NCBI GenBank assembly: GCA_038042195.1
Contig: JBBTET010000047.1
Coordinates: forward strand, 1-57,609
Origin: JACRIM01 sp038042195
Lineage (GTDB): Bacteria; Planctomycetota; Phycisphaerae; UBA1845; UTPLA1
Length of the DNA stretch: 57,609 nucleotides
Direction: 5' to 3'
Below are positions 36,167 through 44,011 of this stretch, piece by piece (the first letter of the stretch is position 1; each line of letters opens with the position of its first letter). The notes under the pieces were generated by a model. The model was not told where the DNA came from and did not search any database. It saw only the letters and a program-made list of their open reading frames with translations. The translations under genes and the position numbers were made by a program.

Positions 36167-37497
36167 GGAGTGCCCTCATGCAGTTTTGACATTCCCCTCA
36201 GTATTTCTAATCTCTCTTGAGAGGCTTCTTCCATGAAGCGCTTTGGCCAATTCGATATGTTTCCAATTTCGTTCATCGACAGAGTTTTTGTCGTGCTGGC
36301 GCCTCCCCCCGCCTTGTCCACGAATACGATTGAAATCTCGTCTGGGTTAATCCTTGAAGACCCGCGTCTGTCGGACACACTCGCGACAATTGACCTTTGA
36401 ATTCTAAGTAGAACATTCTCGCTGTGTGTTTCGGCAATGACTGTTCGTTTATTTCTTGCAAGATCAATGAGGAAATCAGCCATTGCCAACTGTGCATCGG
36501 GATGAAGGTGGATTTCGGGTTCCTGTGCCAAGAATATTCCTCCAGGGTTGGTACGAAGGCCTTCAACAAGAACGGGTAGTGCCTGCCCGATTCCAAACCC
36601 CACGTCAGCGAAATTGGCCCAACGGCCCGAATCAGTGTCTTTGACCCGCACCTCGTAAATACGGCGTGACTTAGATGAAGGAATCAGCTTCATCAGGCGC
36701 ACTCGACCTACCTTCTTAAGCCATGAATTAACACTGGAAAGGAGCACGCCTTTTCGGCCGCGTTTTGTAGAGTCGTCAATCAGCGCGTCCACGACATTTT
36801 GTCCGGCCGAATCAATCACGCCCGGCAAAGCTCGACCTCCAAATTCGTAGGTACGATGTGGTTGCTGCCGAAATGCGCTTACCGCGCGCATCGACGAAAG
36901 GTCGAGCGCCAGAGTTTTTAAGGCTGACCTCGCTCCAGCCCGGATTCGTTCCCTCTGCCCATTCGGACGGCCGCGCTTAGGCGGCTCATCTCCAATAAGC
37001 GGCAGGAAAGGACCGGCGCCGGCACGGAAGTTTGCTTTTGTCTCGTTTCCCAAACTCTCACTACCAATACTCATTTGATATGGGCCAGAGCGTCCCTGTC
37101 CTCTACTAATGACAAGCGAGTGACCGGGTCTCCGGCGATATTCGAGTCGAGAAAGGCGGGGAGGTTGCGGCTCATCCGACCGAAATTCAAACGTCAGTTC
37201 AACGGGTGAGTTGCTGTCGCCTGGAGTATCCAATGTTAGGATGAATTCGAGAGGTCGCTGCCGCTGGTGCATGTGTACAACATCCCCAAATGTACCAGCG
37301 TCATACAGCGGTCCTCTCAGATTCAGCCTAGCCCCGCTCGATGATTCGAGCGATTGCCTGAGAACCAACAATCCGTGTAGTAATGTCGATTTTCCAGTAT
37401 TATTCCTGCCAAACACAAGTGTCAGCGGCTTAAGTGGAACCTCTCCGCTGTCTTCAAAACACTTGAAGTTTTTCAATCTGAGACTTCGAATTGCCAT
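36163..37497 (-). CDS. AAA/ABC-type ATPase of the DUF3696 / OLD-like group
   Basis: 444 residues. Walker A is FGRNNTGKST (29-38) in IRSLRLKNFKCFEDSGEVPL, the standard RecF/OLD-like opening. ANFADVGFGIGQALPVLVEG (~294-313) is the ABC signature region. Walker B is IFLAQEPEIHLHPDAQ (321-336) and the H-switch is VIAETHSENVLLRIQR (353-368). The C-terminal EIGNISNWPKRFMEE matches the DUF3696 tail (G-x-I-x-x-W-P). There is no Toprim nuclease domain, unlike OLD proteins, so the downstream PIN protein may supply the nuclease. ATPase-nuclease pairs of this layout (Septu, PARIS, Gabija) are anti-phage systems, so defence is a reasonable inference. Codon use is AT-richer than its neighbours. Confidence 0.85.
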   Translation of the reverse strand: MAIRSLRLKNFKCFEDSGEVPLKPLTLVFGRNNTGKSTLLHGLLVLRQSLESSSGARLNLRGPLYDAGTFGDVVHMHQRQRPLEFILTLDTPGDSNSPVELTFEFRSDEPQPPRLSRLEYRRRPGHSLVISRGQGRSGPYQMSIGSESLGNETKANFRAGAGPFLPLIGDEPPKRGRPNGQRERIRAGARSALKTLALDLSSMRAVSAFRQQPHRTYEFGGRALPGVIDSAGQNVVDALIDDSTKRGRKGVLLSSVNSWLKKVGRVRLMKLIPSSKSRRIYEVRVKDTDSGRWANFADVGFGIGQALPVLVEGLRTNPGGIFLAQEPEIHLHPDAQLAMADFLIDLARNKRTVIAETHSENVLLRIQRSIVASVSDRRGSSRINPDEISIVFVDKAGGGASTTKTLSMNEIGNISNWPKRFMEEASQERLEILRGMSKLHEGTP

Positions 37498-37812
37498 AGC
37501 ACCGAATTGTCATAGATTGTTACACCATTAACAAGTGCCGGAGTATTCCACCGCTTACGGCGGAAGTTGAGTAATCAGAGGCAGGCAATTCGCACTCCCA
37601 ATTCCCGCTCAAACGGATTACCAATCCCGCCGAGGACAGGACTGGCTCTCTGCCGGGGACAGCGCTGTAGTTGCCGGCAAGGACGGTCGATATTGGTGGG
37701 GGAAGGCCGAGGATCGGAATTACCCGTGAAACCTGAACGCACCTGAGACTATCTTCGACAGGTTCGCCGTGTTCGCGGTTGGTTCTGGCCGGCAGCGGCG
37801 TATCTCTTTTCG
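37498..37812. other. Intergenic region with a decayed gene fragment
   Basis: About 315 bp with no intact gene between the ATPase gene and the methyltransferase. It contains the degenerate copy of an AIM24-gene 3' end (37602-37682). The last ~65 bases (from 37747) are open in the frame of the downstream methyltransferase and read ...GWFWPAAAYLFS before its first ATG, so that gene may have lost its original N-terminus here. Confidence 0.55.
37602..37682 (-). pseudogene. Decayed copy of the C-terminal end of the AIM24-family gene
   Basis: Read on the minus strand, this stretch encodes LAGNYSAVPGREP and, after a one-base frame change, PVLGGIGNPFERE. The intact gene at 38596-39588 ends IAGSFSAARGKEA ... 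SVLGGLGNLFERE. The DNA match is obvious (both contain ccgccgaggacag and the ctcaaac block). The fragment is in the same orientation, is frameshifted, lacks the proper stop and has no N-terminal part. Copy and original bracket the methyltransferase gene at 37813-38574 as diverged direct repeats. Confidence 0.75.
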
Positions 37813-38574
37813 ATGGTGGATGAGATTCAGGTGCGGCACGGCGCCGAGGGCGGGCTGTTTGAGATCGGCGCGTTTCACGGGAAGAGCACGCTCTTGCTTG
37901 GGCATCTGGTCGGCGGGACATCGCAGGCGCTGGGTGTGTGCGATTGTTTTGGCGTCGATGATCCGGCCGACGTGGGGCGCGGGCTTGGTTTTCACGGGGA
38001 CTTCATGCGCACGATGCGCGGCGGATTGGAGCGGCTCGATTTCATGCGCGTCTTCATCAAGCCGTCCACGCAACTGACGGAGGAGGACACGACGCGCCAA
38101 TGTCGATTGTTTCACATCGACGGCGATCATGCGGCGGAGAGCGTGTGCCATGATCTGAAGGTCGCGGCGGATGCGGTGCATGAAGAGGGGGTGGCGATTC
38201 TGGATGATATTTACAACTTCGCGTGGCCGGGGGTGGCGGAAGGGTTCTTTCAATTCATGCGCGAGCGACCGGGAGAGTTCGTGCCGCTGTCGATCGGGTT
38301 CAATAAGCTGGTGCTCTGTCGGGCCGGGGCGCGGGCCATGTATGCGGAGTGGCTGGCCGATGCGCCGCGATGCTGGGAGTTCATCCCGCGTGGGCCACTG
38401 AGCATCAAGACGACCGAGCTGTGCGGCCACGAGACGTTTGTCTTCCACATTCCCAGTTACAAGAGTCCCGATCCGATGCGCACGACGCTGTCCATGCTGC
38501 ATCATCATGCGCCGGTACCGACGGATCGACTCTCACGGCTGGTGCGGTATCACGCGCGGGCGGGGGCTTGTTGA
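37813..38574 (+). CDS. Methyltransf_24-type class I methyltransferase
   Basis: 253 residues from the ATG at 37813. The SAM-binding loop is LFEIGAFHGKSTLLLGHL, followed by CDCFGVDDPA, CRLFHIDGDHAAESVCHDL and VAILDDIYNFAWPGVAEGF. This is the pattern of the Methyltransf_24 / cephalosporin-hydroxylase-like group, where D-x-H (DGDH) binds metal or SAM. The substrate is unknown. The frame is open for ~22 codons upstream of the ATG and its sequence (GWFWPAAAYLFS) looks protein-like, so the native start may have been lost when the upstream region was rearranged. There is no clear ribosome-binding site for this ATG, which supports that idea. Confidence 0.75.
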   Translation: MVDEIQVRHGAEGGLFEIGAFHGKSTLLLGHLVGGTSQALGVCDCFGVDDPADVGRGLGFHGDFMRTMRGGLERLDFMRVFIKPSTQLTEEDTTRQCRLFHIDGDHAAESVCHDLKVAADAVHEEGVAILDDIYNFAWPGVAEGFFQFMRERPGEFVPLSIGFNKLVLCRAGARAMYAEWLADAPRCWEFIPRGPLSIKTTELCGHETFVFHIPSYKSPDPMRTTLSMLHHHAPVPTDRLSRLVRYHARAGAC

Positions 38575-38595
38575 CGCAATCGTCATTTCATTAGG

Positions 38596-39588
38596 TCATT
38601 CCCTCTCAAACAGATTCCCCAGCCCGCCGAGGACAGAGCCAGCCTCCTTGCCGCGGGCGGCGCTGAAGCTGCCGGCGATGCGGTTGGCGAGGCGTGAGAA
38701 TGGAAGCGACTGGAGCCAGACGCTGCCGGGGCCGGAGAGTGTGGCGAGGAAAAGGCCTTCGCCGCCGAAGAGGGAGGTCTTGATACCGCCGGCGAGTTTG
38801 ATGTCGTAGTCAACGCTCGGTTGAAATGCGACGAGGCAGCCGGTGTCGACGCGGAGGGTTTCGCCGGGGGCGAGTTCGCGCCGCGTGACCGTGCCGCCGG
38901 AGTGGACGAAGGCGAGGCCGTCGCCCTTGATGCGTTGGAGGATGAACCCTTCGCCGCCGAAGAAGCCGGCACCGAGTCGTTTGGTGAAGGCGATGTCGAT
39001 CTGCACGCCTCGGGCGGCGCAGAGGAACGAGCTTTTCTGGCAGAGGATTTCACCGCCGAGTTCATTGACGTGCATGGGGATGATCTTGCCGGGATAGGGA
39101 GCGGCGAAGGCGACTTGCTCGCGCTTCGCGCCGGCCGCGCCGAAGGTGGTGAGGAAGAGCGATTCGCCGGTGATCATCCGCTTGCCGGCCTCGAAGAGCT
39201 TGCCCATGATACCGGAGTTCTTCGACGGGTCGCCGAAGACGGTTTCCATCTGGATGCCCTGGGTCATGTACATCATCGCGCCAGCCTCTGCGACGACGAC
39301 CTCGCCGGGGTCGAGGGTGACTTCGACGAACTGCATGTCGTCGCCGTAGATTTCGTAGTCGATCTCGTCGGCAATGCGAGACTTTGGCATTGGCGGTGCG
39401 GAGCCGCCGCCGAGGGCTTCGACGAGCGAAGCGACATGACGGGCCTTGGTCCATTCGCCGGTAGTGGGGCCGTAGACCATCGCGTCCGGGCCGCCCGCGG
39501 TTGGGAGCTGCTTCATCAGCTCGTCGCGCGTGATGGGTCCGACGGACTTTCCGTCCTTCGCGTAGTACCAGCCTGCTTCTCCAGCCAT
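38596..39588 (-). CDS. AIM24 / TIGR00266-family protein with N-terminal GYF_2 domain
   Basis: 330 residues. The first ~60 form a GYF_2 domain (GWYYAKDGKSVGPITRDEL, TTGEWTKARHVASLVE). Residues ~75-310 are the AIM24/TIGR00266 beta-helix-like fold (EIYGDDMQFVEVTLDPGE, VVVAEAGAMMYMTQGIQMET, SSFLCAARGVQIDIAF, GFFGGEGFILQRIKGDGLAF, KTSLFGGEGLFLATLSGPG). The C-terminus is a Ser/Gly-rich tail. The family is widespread and of unknown function. GYF_2 domains usually bind proline-rich partners or dock membrane proteins, which may place it at the membrane. AAGGAG lies 6 nt before the ATG. It is divergent from the CvpA-like gene. Confidence 0.88.
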   Translation of the reverse strand: MAGEAGWYYAKDGKSVGPITRDELMKQLPTAGGPDAMVYGPTTGEWTKARHVASLVEALGGGSAPPMPKSRIADEIDYEIYGDDMQFVEVTLDPGEVVVAEAGAMMYMTQGIQMETVFGDPSKNSGIMGKLFEAGKRMITGESLFLTTFGAAGAKREQVAFAAPYPGKIIPMHVNELGGEILCQKSSFLCAARGVQIDIAFTKRLGAGFFGGEGFILQRIKGDGLAFVHSGGTVTRRELAPGETLRVDTGCLVAFQPSVDYDIKLAGGIKTSLFGGEGLFLATLSGPGSVWLQSLPFSRLANRIAGSFSAARGKEAGSVLGGLGNLFERE

Positions 39589-39789
39589 GGGATGCTCCTT
39601 GCGGGGGTATTGGGGGTCGTTGCGGGATTATCCGAATCGGCGGGGGCGATTGTGTCAAGGCAGGCGCGGTGCGGGACATTATCCGACCAGCCGGAAACCA
39701 ACGGCGGTGGAGGCGGCTATTCGGGCCTGCCCCTCGATGCTTGTTTTGCCGAATCGTATCGTTCAGGGAGACAACCGGAGGCCCCCATC

Positions 39790-40749
39790 GTGATAACGCA
39801 GGACCAGTCCGTACACGAACAAACCAGCTTCGCACTCTACGACCTTGCCCCACCGGAGAGGGTCCGCGCGCCGTCGGAGCCGCGATTGATCTTCGCCAGC
39901 CCAAAGTCGACGGTCTCAATGGCACCAGCTCCGGTCGAGCCGCGATCCATCATGCCGGGCGTCTTGCTGGTGTTGGGGATCGGGGCGGCGTTGTTCTACC
40001 TGTCGAATGAACGATCGTTTCTGCTTGGGCAGATCATGGCGGGATTTTGCACGCCGTTGGCGTTGATGGGATTGGTGAAAGGGGGCGTTCGCAAGGCGAC
40101 AACACTCGCAGTGGTGTTCGGGGCGTTCTACGGCGTTGCGATGCTACCGGCGATGGTGGAGCCAATGCTTGCGCCCGTGGTCGGAGCGTCGGCGATGTTG
40201 GTGGCCTACGCGGGAAGCGCGGTCGCTGGATTGGTGTTTGTCATCGTTGCGGGTATGTGGTCGAAGCGGCTTCGCAAGCGAGTTCATTCGACTGCCGGCG
40301 GCGTGCTCTTTGATCGCGGGTCCGGCGCGGCGGTGGGATTGGCCGAGGGCGTGCTTGTGGTGCTGACGGTGTGCTGGGTGTCGACGCTGCTGCGACCCCA
40401 AGCGATGCGCCTGCGCGATACTGCGAATACGCCGATTGACTCATTCAGGCATCAATTCGCAGGTAATCTGATTCGCGTGGCTGACGAGGCGTCGAGCGGC
40501 CCGCTGGGCGAGTTCATCCACACCACGAATCCGATTGAGAAGACGCCCGCGCTGAAGTCGGCCATTGACAGTTTGAATGCGACCGGTCAATTCAGCTTTG
40601 AGGGGCTTGATCCGAAGCTGCTCGAGAGTGCGCAACAGTTCCTCAACTCAAATGGGGCCGGGAATCAGACCGACATCAAGGACCTTCTTGATAAGTACAA
40701 AAAGTCGATGTCGTCGCGCGATCCGGCGTATCAGCAGTTGCCGAAGTAG
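39790..40749 (+). CDS. CvpA-family membrane protein
   Basis: From the GTG at 39790 the protein has 319 residues. This start is chosen because CGGAGG stands 8 nt upstream; a much longer in-frame extension would be antisense to the AIM24 gene. After a ~55-residue polar N-terminus come four helices (VLLVLGIGAALFYL, LLGQIMAGFCTPLALMGLV, TTLAVVFGAFYGVAMLPAM, AMLVAYAGSAVAGLVFVIVA). The CvpA-like sequence LFDRGSGAAVGLAEGVLVVL leads into another helix, and a ~115-residue soluble tail ends in a polar helix. CvpA proteins are needed for colicin V export and envelope integrity in enterobacteria; the role here is unknown. Confidence 0.75.
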   Translation: MITQDQSVHEQTSFALYDLAPPERVRAPSEPRLIFASPKSTVSMAPAPVEPRSIMPGVLLVLGIGAALFYLSNERSFLLGQIMAGFCTPLALMGLVKGGVRKATTLAVVFGAFYGVAMLPAMVEPMLAPVVGASAMLVAYAGSAVAGLVFVIVAGMWSKRLRKRVHSTAGGVLFDRGSGAAVGLAEGVLVVLTVCWVSTLLRPQAMRLRDTANTPIDSFRHQFAGNLIRVADEASSGPLGEFIHTTNPIEKTPALKSAIDSLNATGQFSFEGLDPKLLESAQQFLNSNGAGNQTDIKDLLDKYKKSMSSRDPAYQQLPK

Positions 40750-40828
40750 TTGCACCATGGCTACTCGACTCGCCCGAAGTCGGCGTATTTGAAGGCGTTT
40801 TGGTTTCGGGTGATGTGAGTTCGATCCG

Positions 40829-40860
40829 AAACCACAGATTTTGCCGATTACACGGATTAC
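40829..40860 (+). repeat. Dispersed 29-nt repeat, copy 1
   Basis: Intergenic DNA after the CvpA-like gene carries aaccacagattttgccg followed by attacacggatt. Two further copies of the same 29-nt unit, matching at most positions without gaps, lie at 52078-52107 and 52466-52495. Units of this wording are familiar from intergenic DNA of several environmental bacterial phyla, but I cannot name a family. Confidence 0.55.
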
Positions 40861-40879
40861 GCGCCGATGCTGCGCGACT

Positions 40880-41428
40880 TCACGACTTACGACCGGGGGA
40901 TTTCTTCTTCGGCGAGGCCTTCTTCTTGGCGACTTTTGAGGACGTCTTTGGCGGCCCCTTGGTCTTGCGTTGGCTGTTGGAGAGCATGGCCTTTTCGTAG
41001 TAGGCGATGTAGGCCTTGGCGGTGACTCGGCGGAAGACGTCGGCGATGATGTCCAGCGGCAGGTCGTCGAGCTTCTTGAAGCGGATACAGCACTTGCCCA
41101 TGTCGAGTTTTTTGCCGGTCTTGGCCCACTCGGCGCGGAATCGCTTTTCCTCGGCCCCTTCGCTGTAGAGGCACATGATGTAGAGCGACATGTGATTTTT
41201 CTGCGAGGCGAGACCGGCATAGGGCAGGGGCTGTCGCGGGTCACAGTGATAGCCGGCGGGAAAGATGCGATGGGGGACGTAGTAGCCGATCATGCCGTAA
41301 CTCATGCCTTCCTCGAAGTCTTTGTCGAGGTTCTTGAGAATTGTCTCGCGGACGGCCGAGATGGCGGACCGTCGATCGGCAGGGAGTTCGGTGAGGTACT
41401 GTTTGACGGTGGTGGCTTTGCTTTGCAT
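40880..41428 (-). CDS. DUF1801-family protein with a Lys/Pro-rich basic tail
   Basis: 182 residues. The first ~140 are a DUF1801 (YdhG-like) domain: VKQYLTELPADRRSAISAVR, MSYGMIGYYVP, LPYAGLASQKNHMSLYIMCL, MGKCCIRFKKLDDLPLDII. The function of this fold is unknown. The final ~35 residues are SKVAKKKASPKKKSP-type, a histone-H1-like basic tail that suggests nucleic-acid binding. The basic tail is an addition to the core domain. TATAAT ends 7 nt before the ATG with no Shine-Dalgarno sequence, so this is another candidate leaderless gene. It is divergent from the next gene (81 bp). Confidence 0.82.
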   Translation of the reverse strand: MQSKATTVKQYLTELPADRRSAISAVRETILKNLDKDFEEGMSYGMIGYYVPHRIFPAGYHCDPRQPLPYAGLASQKNHMSLYIMCLYSEGAEEKRFRAEWAKTGKKLDMGKCCIRFKKLDDLPLDIIADVFRRVTAKAYIAYYEKAMLSNSQRKTKGPPKTSSKVAKKKASPKKKSPGRKS

Positions 41429-41435
41429 GGGAGCG

Positions 41436-41441
41436 ATTATA
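41436..41441 (-). promoter_or_regulatory. Perfect -10 element of a leaderless promoter
   Basis: On the minus strand TATAAT, 7 nt (cgctccc), then the ATG of the DUF1801 gene. The predicted transcript starts at the start codon. The -35 position reads attacc, a weak match (3 of 6) at 17 bp spacing. Confidence 0.5.
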
Positions 41442-41508
41442 CCCGGGGGACCGGGCGTGGTAATGGCGATAGAACAGGGATAGAATAGAGTCGGGACAGG
41501 AGGTCCGT

Positions 41509-41928
41509 ATGGCTGCCAAGATCAATCGAATCGCCGTCGGTGTGTTGGCAATTGTGGTGGTGTTCTCCGCGTCTCGCGTCTCACAATCACCTCGTGCAGG
41601 TGCTCGGCCGATGCCCAATCCCAAGAACAGCGTAGGACTCATCGAGCATCGGGGGCGGTATTTCTTTGTTGAGCAACTAATGGACCCTAAGTTTCGCCAG
41701 ACGAGCGGGGATCCGTTTGTTCAAGGGTTTGAAGCAGATACGATACTGGTCGAACCGTGGGCGGGGACAAATCCCGAAAAGCAAAAAGCATGGCGTAATC
41801 CACTGAGTCCACACATCATCTACACTCCTAGACTCTCAACAGCGAACCTCGAACAAATAGAATCGAAAGTCCGCGACCTCAAACCATTTCCGTGGGCCGG
41901 CCGCAACTCCGTTGATTTCCATGATTAG
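41509..41928 (+). CDS. Small exported protein of unknown function
   Basis: 139 residues beginning with an N-terminal hydrophobic signal or anchor (RIAVGVLAIVVVFSASRVS). The mature part is polar (HRGRYFFVEQLMDPKFRQ, NPLSPHIIYTPRLS) and ends WAGRNSVDFHD. I do not recognise the family. The gene is real by its signals: AGGAGG stands 5 nt before the ATG and TAGAAT (41481-41486) provides a -10 box. It lies alone between the divergent DUF1801 gene and the nuo promoter. Confidence 0.7.
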   Translation: MAAKINRIAVGVLAIVVVFSASRVSQSPRAGARPMPNPKNSVGLIEHRGRYFFVEQLMDPKFRQTSGDPFVQGFEADTILVEPWAGTNPEKQKAWRNPLSPHIIYTPRLSTANLEQIESKVRDLKPFPWAGRNSVDFHD

Positions 41929-42003
41929 TACGGTTCCCGAGCGTTGGGCTGCTGCTTGATGCGGCATGCAAGACTGCCGGCTAATTGGAGTCGGGGTCGA
42001 TCA

Positions 42004-42032
42004 TTCACCGTCGGTTCATCCTGCCCTATACT
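42004..42032 (+). promoter_or_regulatory. Sigma-70-type promoter of nuoDEF
   Basis: TTCACC (42004-42009), exactly 17 bp, then TATACT (42027-42032). This gives 4/6 and 5/6 matches to the consensus boxes. Transcription would start near 42039, leaving a leader of ~45 nt that contains GGAG 7 nt before the nuoD ATG (42084). It stands upstream of the first of three co-directional complex I genes. Confidence 0.6.
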
Positions 42033-42083
42033 TCCGAACGCCTCGACTGAGGCTTGATTGAACTTCGTACGCGGAGACGCTGG

Positions 42084-43337
42084 ATGGCCACAATGCCGCA
42101 GTATGCCCCGACCCGCCTTGAACGCGAGGATGTCGGTGGCGATCTTTGGACGCTGAACTTCGGGCCGCAACACCCGGCCACTCATACTACCCTGCGCCTC
42201 GTGCTGGAACTCGACGGCGAGACCATCGTCGGTTGCACGCCGCACATCGGCTATCTGCATAGCGGCTTCGAGAAGCTTGGCGAGCACCTGAATTACAACC
42301 AGTACGTCGTCGTCACGGATCGGATGAACTACATCAGCCCGATGGCCAACAACATCGCATGGCATCATGCCTGTGAGAAACTGTTTGGCATCGAACTGAC
42401 GCCGCGGTGCAAGGCGATACGGACGATCATCGCGGAACTAGCGCGGATTCAGGATCATCTGCTCTGCGTTGGGTGCGCGGGGCTGGACCTCGGCGGGTTC
42501 ACAGCGTTTCTCTATGCCTTCAACGAGCGCGAGCACATCTACGACTTGTTCGAGGAGATTTGCGGGGCGCGGTTTACGACGAGCTACACGCGCGTCGGTG
42601 GGCTGATGTATGACATGCCGCCGGAGTGGCCGGAACATGTGAAGGCGTTCCTCCGGCGATTGCCTCAGGCGTTGGGGGATGTTGAATCGCTGCTGACTCG
42701 GAATCGGATTTTCATCGAGCGGGTCAAGGGGATCGGCGTGCTCGGCCATGACGATGCGATTCAGTGGAGTTGGAGCGGGCCGTTGGCGCGGTCGTGCGGT
42801 GTGAAGCGCGATCTTCGCAAGGATGAGCCGTATCTGTGTTATGCGGACAACTGGGACGGCAAGGGGTCGAGCGGTGTGCAGTTCAAGGTGCCGATCTCGA
42901 CGAACGGGGACGTGTATGACCGGTATCTGGTGCGGCTCGTGGAGATGCAGGAGTCCGTCAAGATTATTGAGCAGCTCATCGACAACGTGCCGTCGGGGCC
43001 GTTCAACGTATTGCCCGATGACAAAAAGACGCTGCCGGACAAGCGCGAGGTGTATTTCTCCATTGAGGGGCTGATCCACCACTTCGAGACGATCATGACG
43101 AATCGCGGCTTCGAGCCGCCGGTGGGCGAGGCGTATGGCGCGAACGAGACGGCGAATGGGGAGTTGGGCTTCTACCTAGCCAGCGATGGCGGAAACATGC
43201 CGTATCGGGCGCGGTGCCGGCCGCCGAGCTTTATCAACTATCAGGTGTTCACCCAACTGATCACTGGGCATAGCATCAGCGACGTGGTGGCGGTGCTGGG
43301 GAGCTTGAATATCATCGCGGCGGAGTTGGATCGTTAG
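42084..43337 (+). CDS. nuoD: NADH-quinone oxidoreductase subunit D
   Basis: 417 residues, full length for the 49-kDa-type subunit. It contains LNFGPQHPATHTTLRLVLEL, HIGYLHSGFEKLGEHLNYNQ, TDRMNYISPMANN (quinone-site His and Tyr region), FEEICGARFTTSYTRVGG, KGIGVLGHDDAIQWSWSGP and the C-terminal YRARCRPPSFINYQVFTQLI with a final Arg. The subunit forms, with NuoB, the quinone pocket of complex I, on the cytoplasmic arm. The ATG at 42084 (GGAG upstream) is preferred over a TTG 30 nt earlier. NuoE follows after 21 bp. NuoA, B and C genes are not next to it; the gene upstream is unrelated. Confidence 0.96.
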   Translation: MATMPQYAPTRLEREDVGGDLWTLNFGPQHPATHTTLRLVLELDGETIVGCTPHIGYLHSGFEKLGEHLNYNQYVVVTDRMNYISPMANNIAWHHACEKLFGIELTPRCKAIRTIIAELARIQDHLLCVGCAGLDLGGFTAFLYAFNEREHIYDLFEEICGARFTTSYTRVGGLMYDMPPEWPEHVKAFLRRLPQALGDVESLLTRNRIFIERVKGIGVLGHDDAIQWSWSGPLARSCGVKRDLRKDEPYLCYADNWDGKGSSGVQFKVPISTNGDVYDRYLVRLVEMQESVKIIEQLIDNVPSGPFNVLPDDKKTLPDKREVYFSIEGLIHHFETIMTNRGFEPPVGEAYGANETANGELGFYLASDGGNMPYRARCRPPSFINYQVFTQLITGHSISDVVAVLGSLNIIAAELDR

Positions 43338-43358
43338 ACGTTTCCCGGAGCATACGGC

Positions 43359-43982
43359 ATGGCATGGCAAACAGTTGATCGACTGACTCCCGTGGTGGAT
43401 GAGAAGGCCCCCGCGGTGCTGAGCGACGCGGTTCGGGAAAAGATTCGGTCATTTTTCCCGCGCTACGAAACGCGACGGGCGGCGCTGTTGCCTGCGTTGC
43501 ACATCGTCCAGGATGCACTTGGGCATGTGAGCCTGTCGGCGATGAAGGAAATCGCCGAGGTGCTGGAGATTCCACCCAGCGCGGTGATGGACACGATGAG
43601 CTTTTACACGCACTTTTGGGATCACCCCAAGGGCAAGAAGGTAATTGTGCTGTGTCGGAGTTTATCTTGTCAGGTGATGGGGGCGGATCGGGTGTTGGCG
43701 GAGGTGAAGGATCAGCTGAAGATCGACGAGCATGGCACGACAGTCGATGGGCAGTACAGTTTGCTGACAGAGGAGTGCCTCGCGGCGTGCGATCATGCGC
43801 CGTGCATGTTGGTGAACGAGAAGCTGCACAAGCGGATCAAGCCGGACGACGTCGGGAAGATCATCAAGGACACTAAGAATGCCGACGTTTCCATGCTGCG
43901 GAGTGACTTGTTTGACAAGCCTGCGATGGCGTCGGTCGACTTGCCCACGACCTCGGACGTGAAGGAAATGAAGGACGCCTAG
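43359..43982 (+). CDS. nuoE: NADH-quinone oxidoreductase subunit E (2Fe-2S)
   Basis: 207 residues. The helical N-terminal part (FFPRYETRRAALLPALHIVQ) precedes a thioredoxin-like 2Fe-2S fold. The four cluster ligands are C99 and C104 (CRSLSC) and C140 and C144 (CLAAC), followed by DHAPCMLVNEK. The family is usually 155-180 residues; this one has a polar C-terminal extension of ~35 residues (DTKNADVSMLRSDLFDKPAM) of unknown role. It is part of the NADH-oxidising module with NuoF. GGAG sits 8 nt before the ATG and NuoF starts 29 bp later. Confidence 0.95.
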   Translation: MAWQTVDRLTPVVDEKAPAVLSDAVREKIRSFFPRYETRRAALLPALHIVQDALGHVSLSAMKEIAEVLEIPPSAVMDTMSFYTHFWDHPKGKKVIVLCRSLSCQVMGADRVLAEVKDQLKIDEHGTTVDGQYSLLTEECLAACDHAPCMLVNEKLHKRIKPDDVGKIIKDTKNADVSMLRSDLFDKPAMASVDLPTTSDVKEMKDA

Positions 43983-44011
43983 CAATCGCACTTAGCGACG
44001 AGCACAACTGC

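Noticed and set aside
37498..37535. Possible -35/-10 promoter before the AAA ATPase gene (TTGTTA and TATGAC on the minus strand)
   Set aside because: Spacing is only 14 bp and neither box is good, so it was not listed as a feature.
38821..39789. N-terminal extension of the CvpA-like gene
   Set aside because: It is antisense to the AIM24 gene; the GTG at 39790 has a strong ribosome-binding site.
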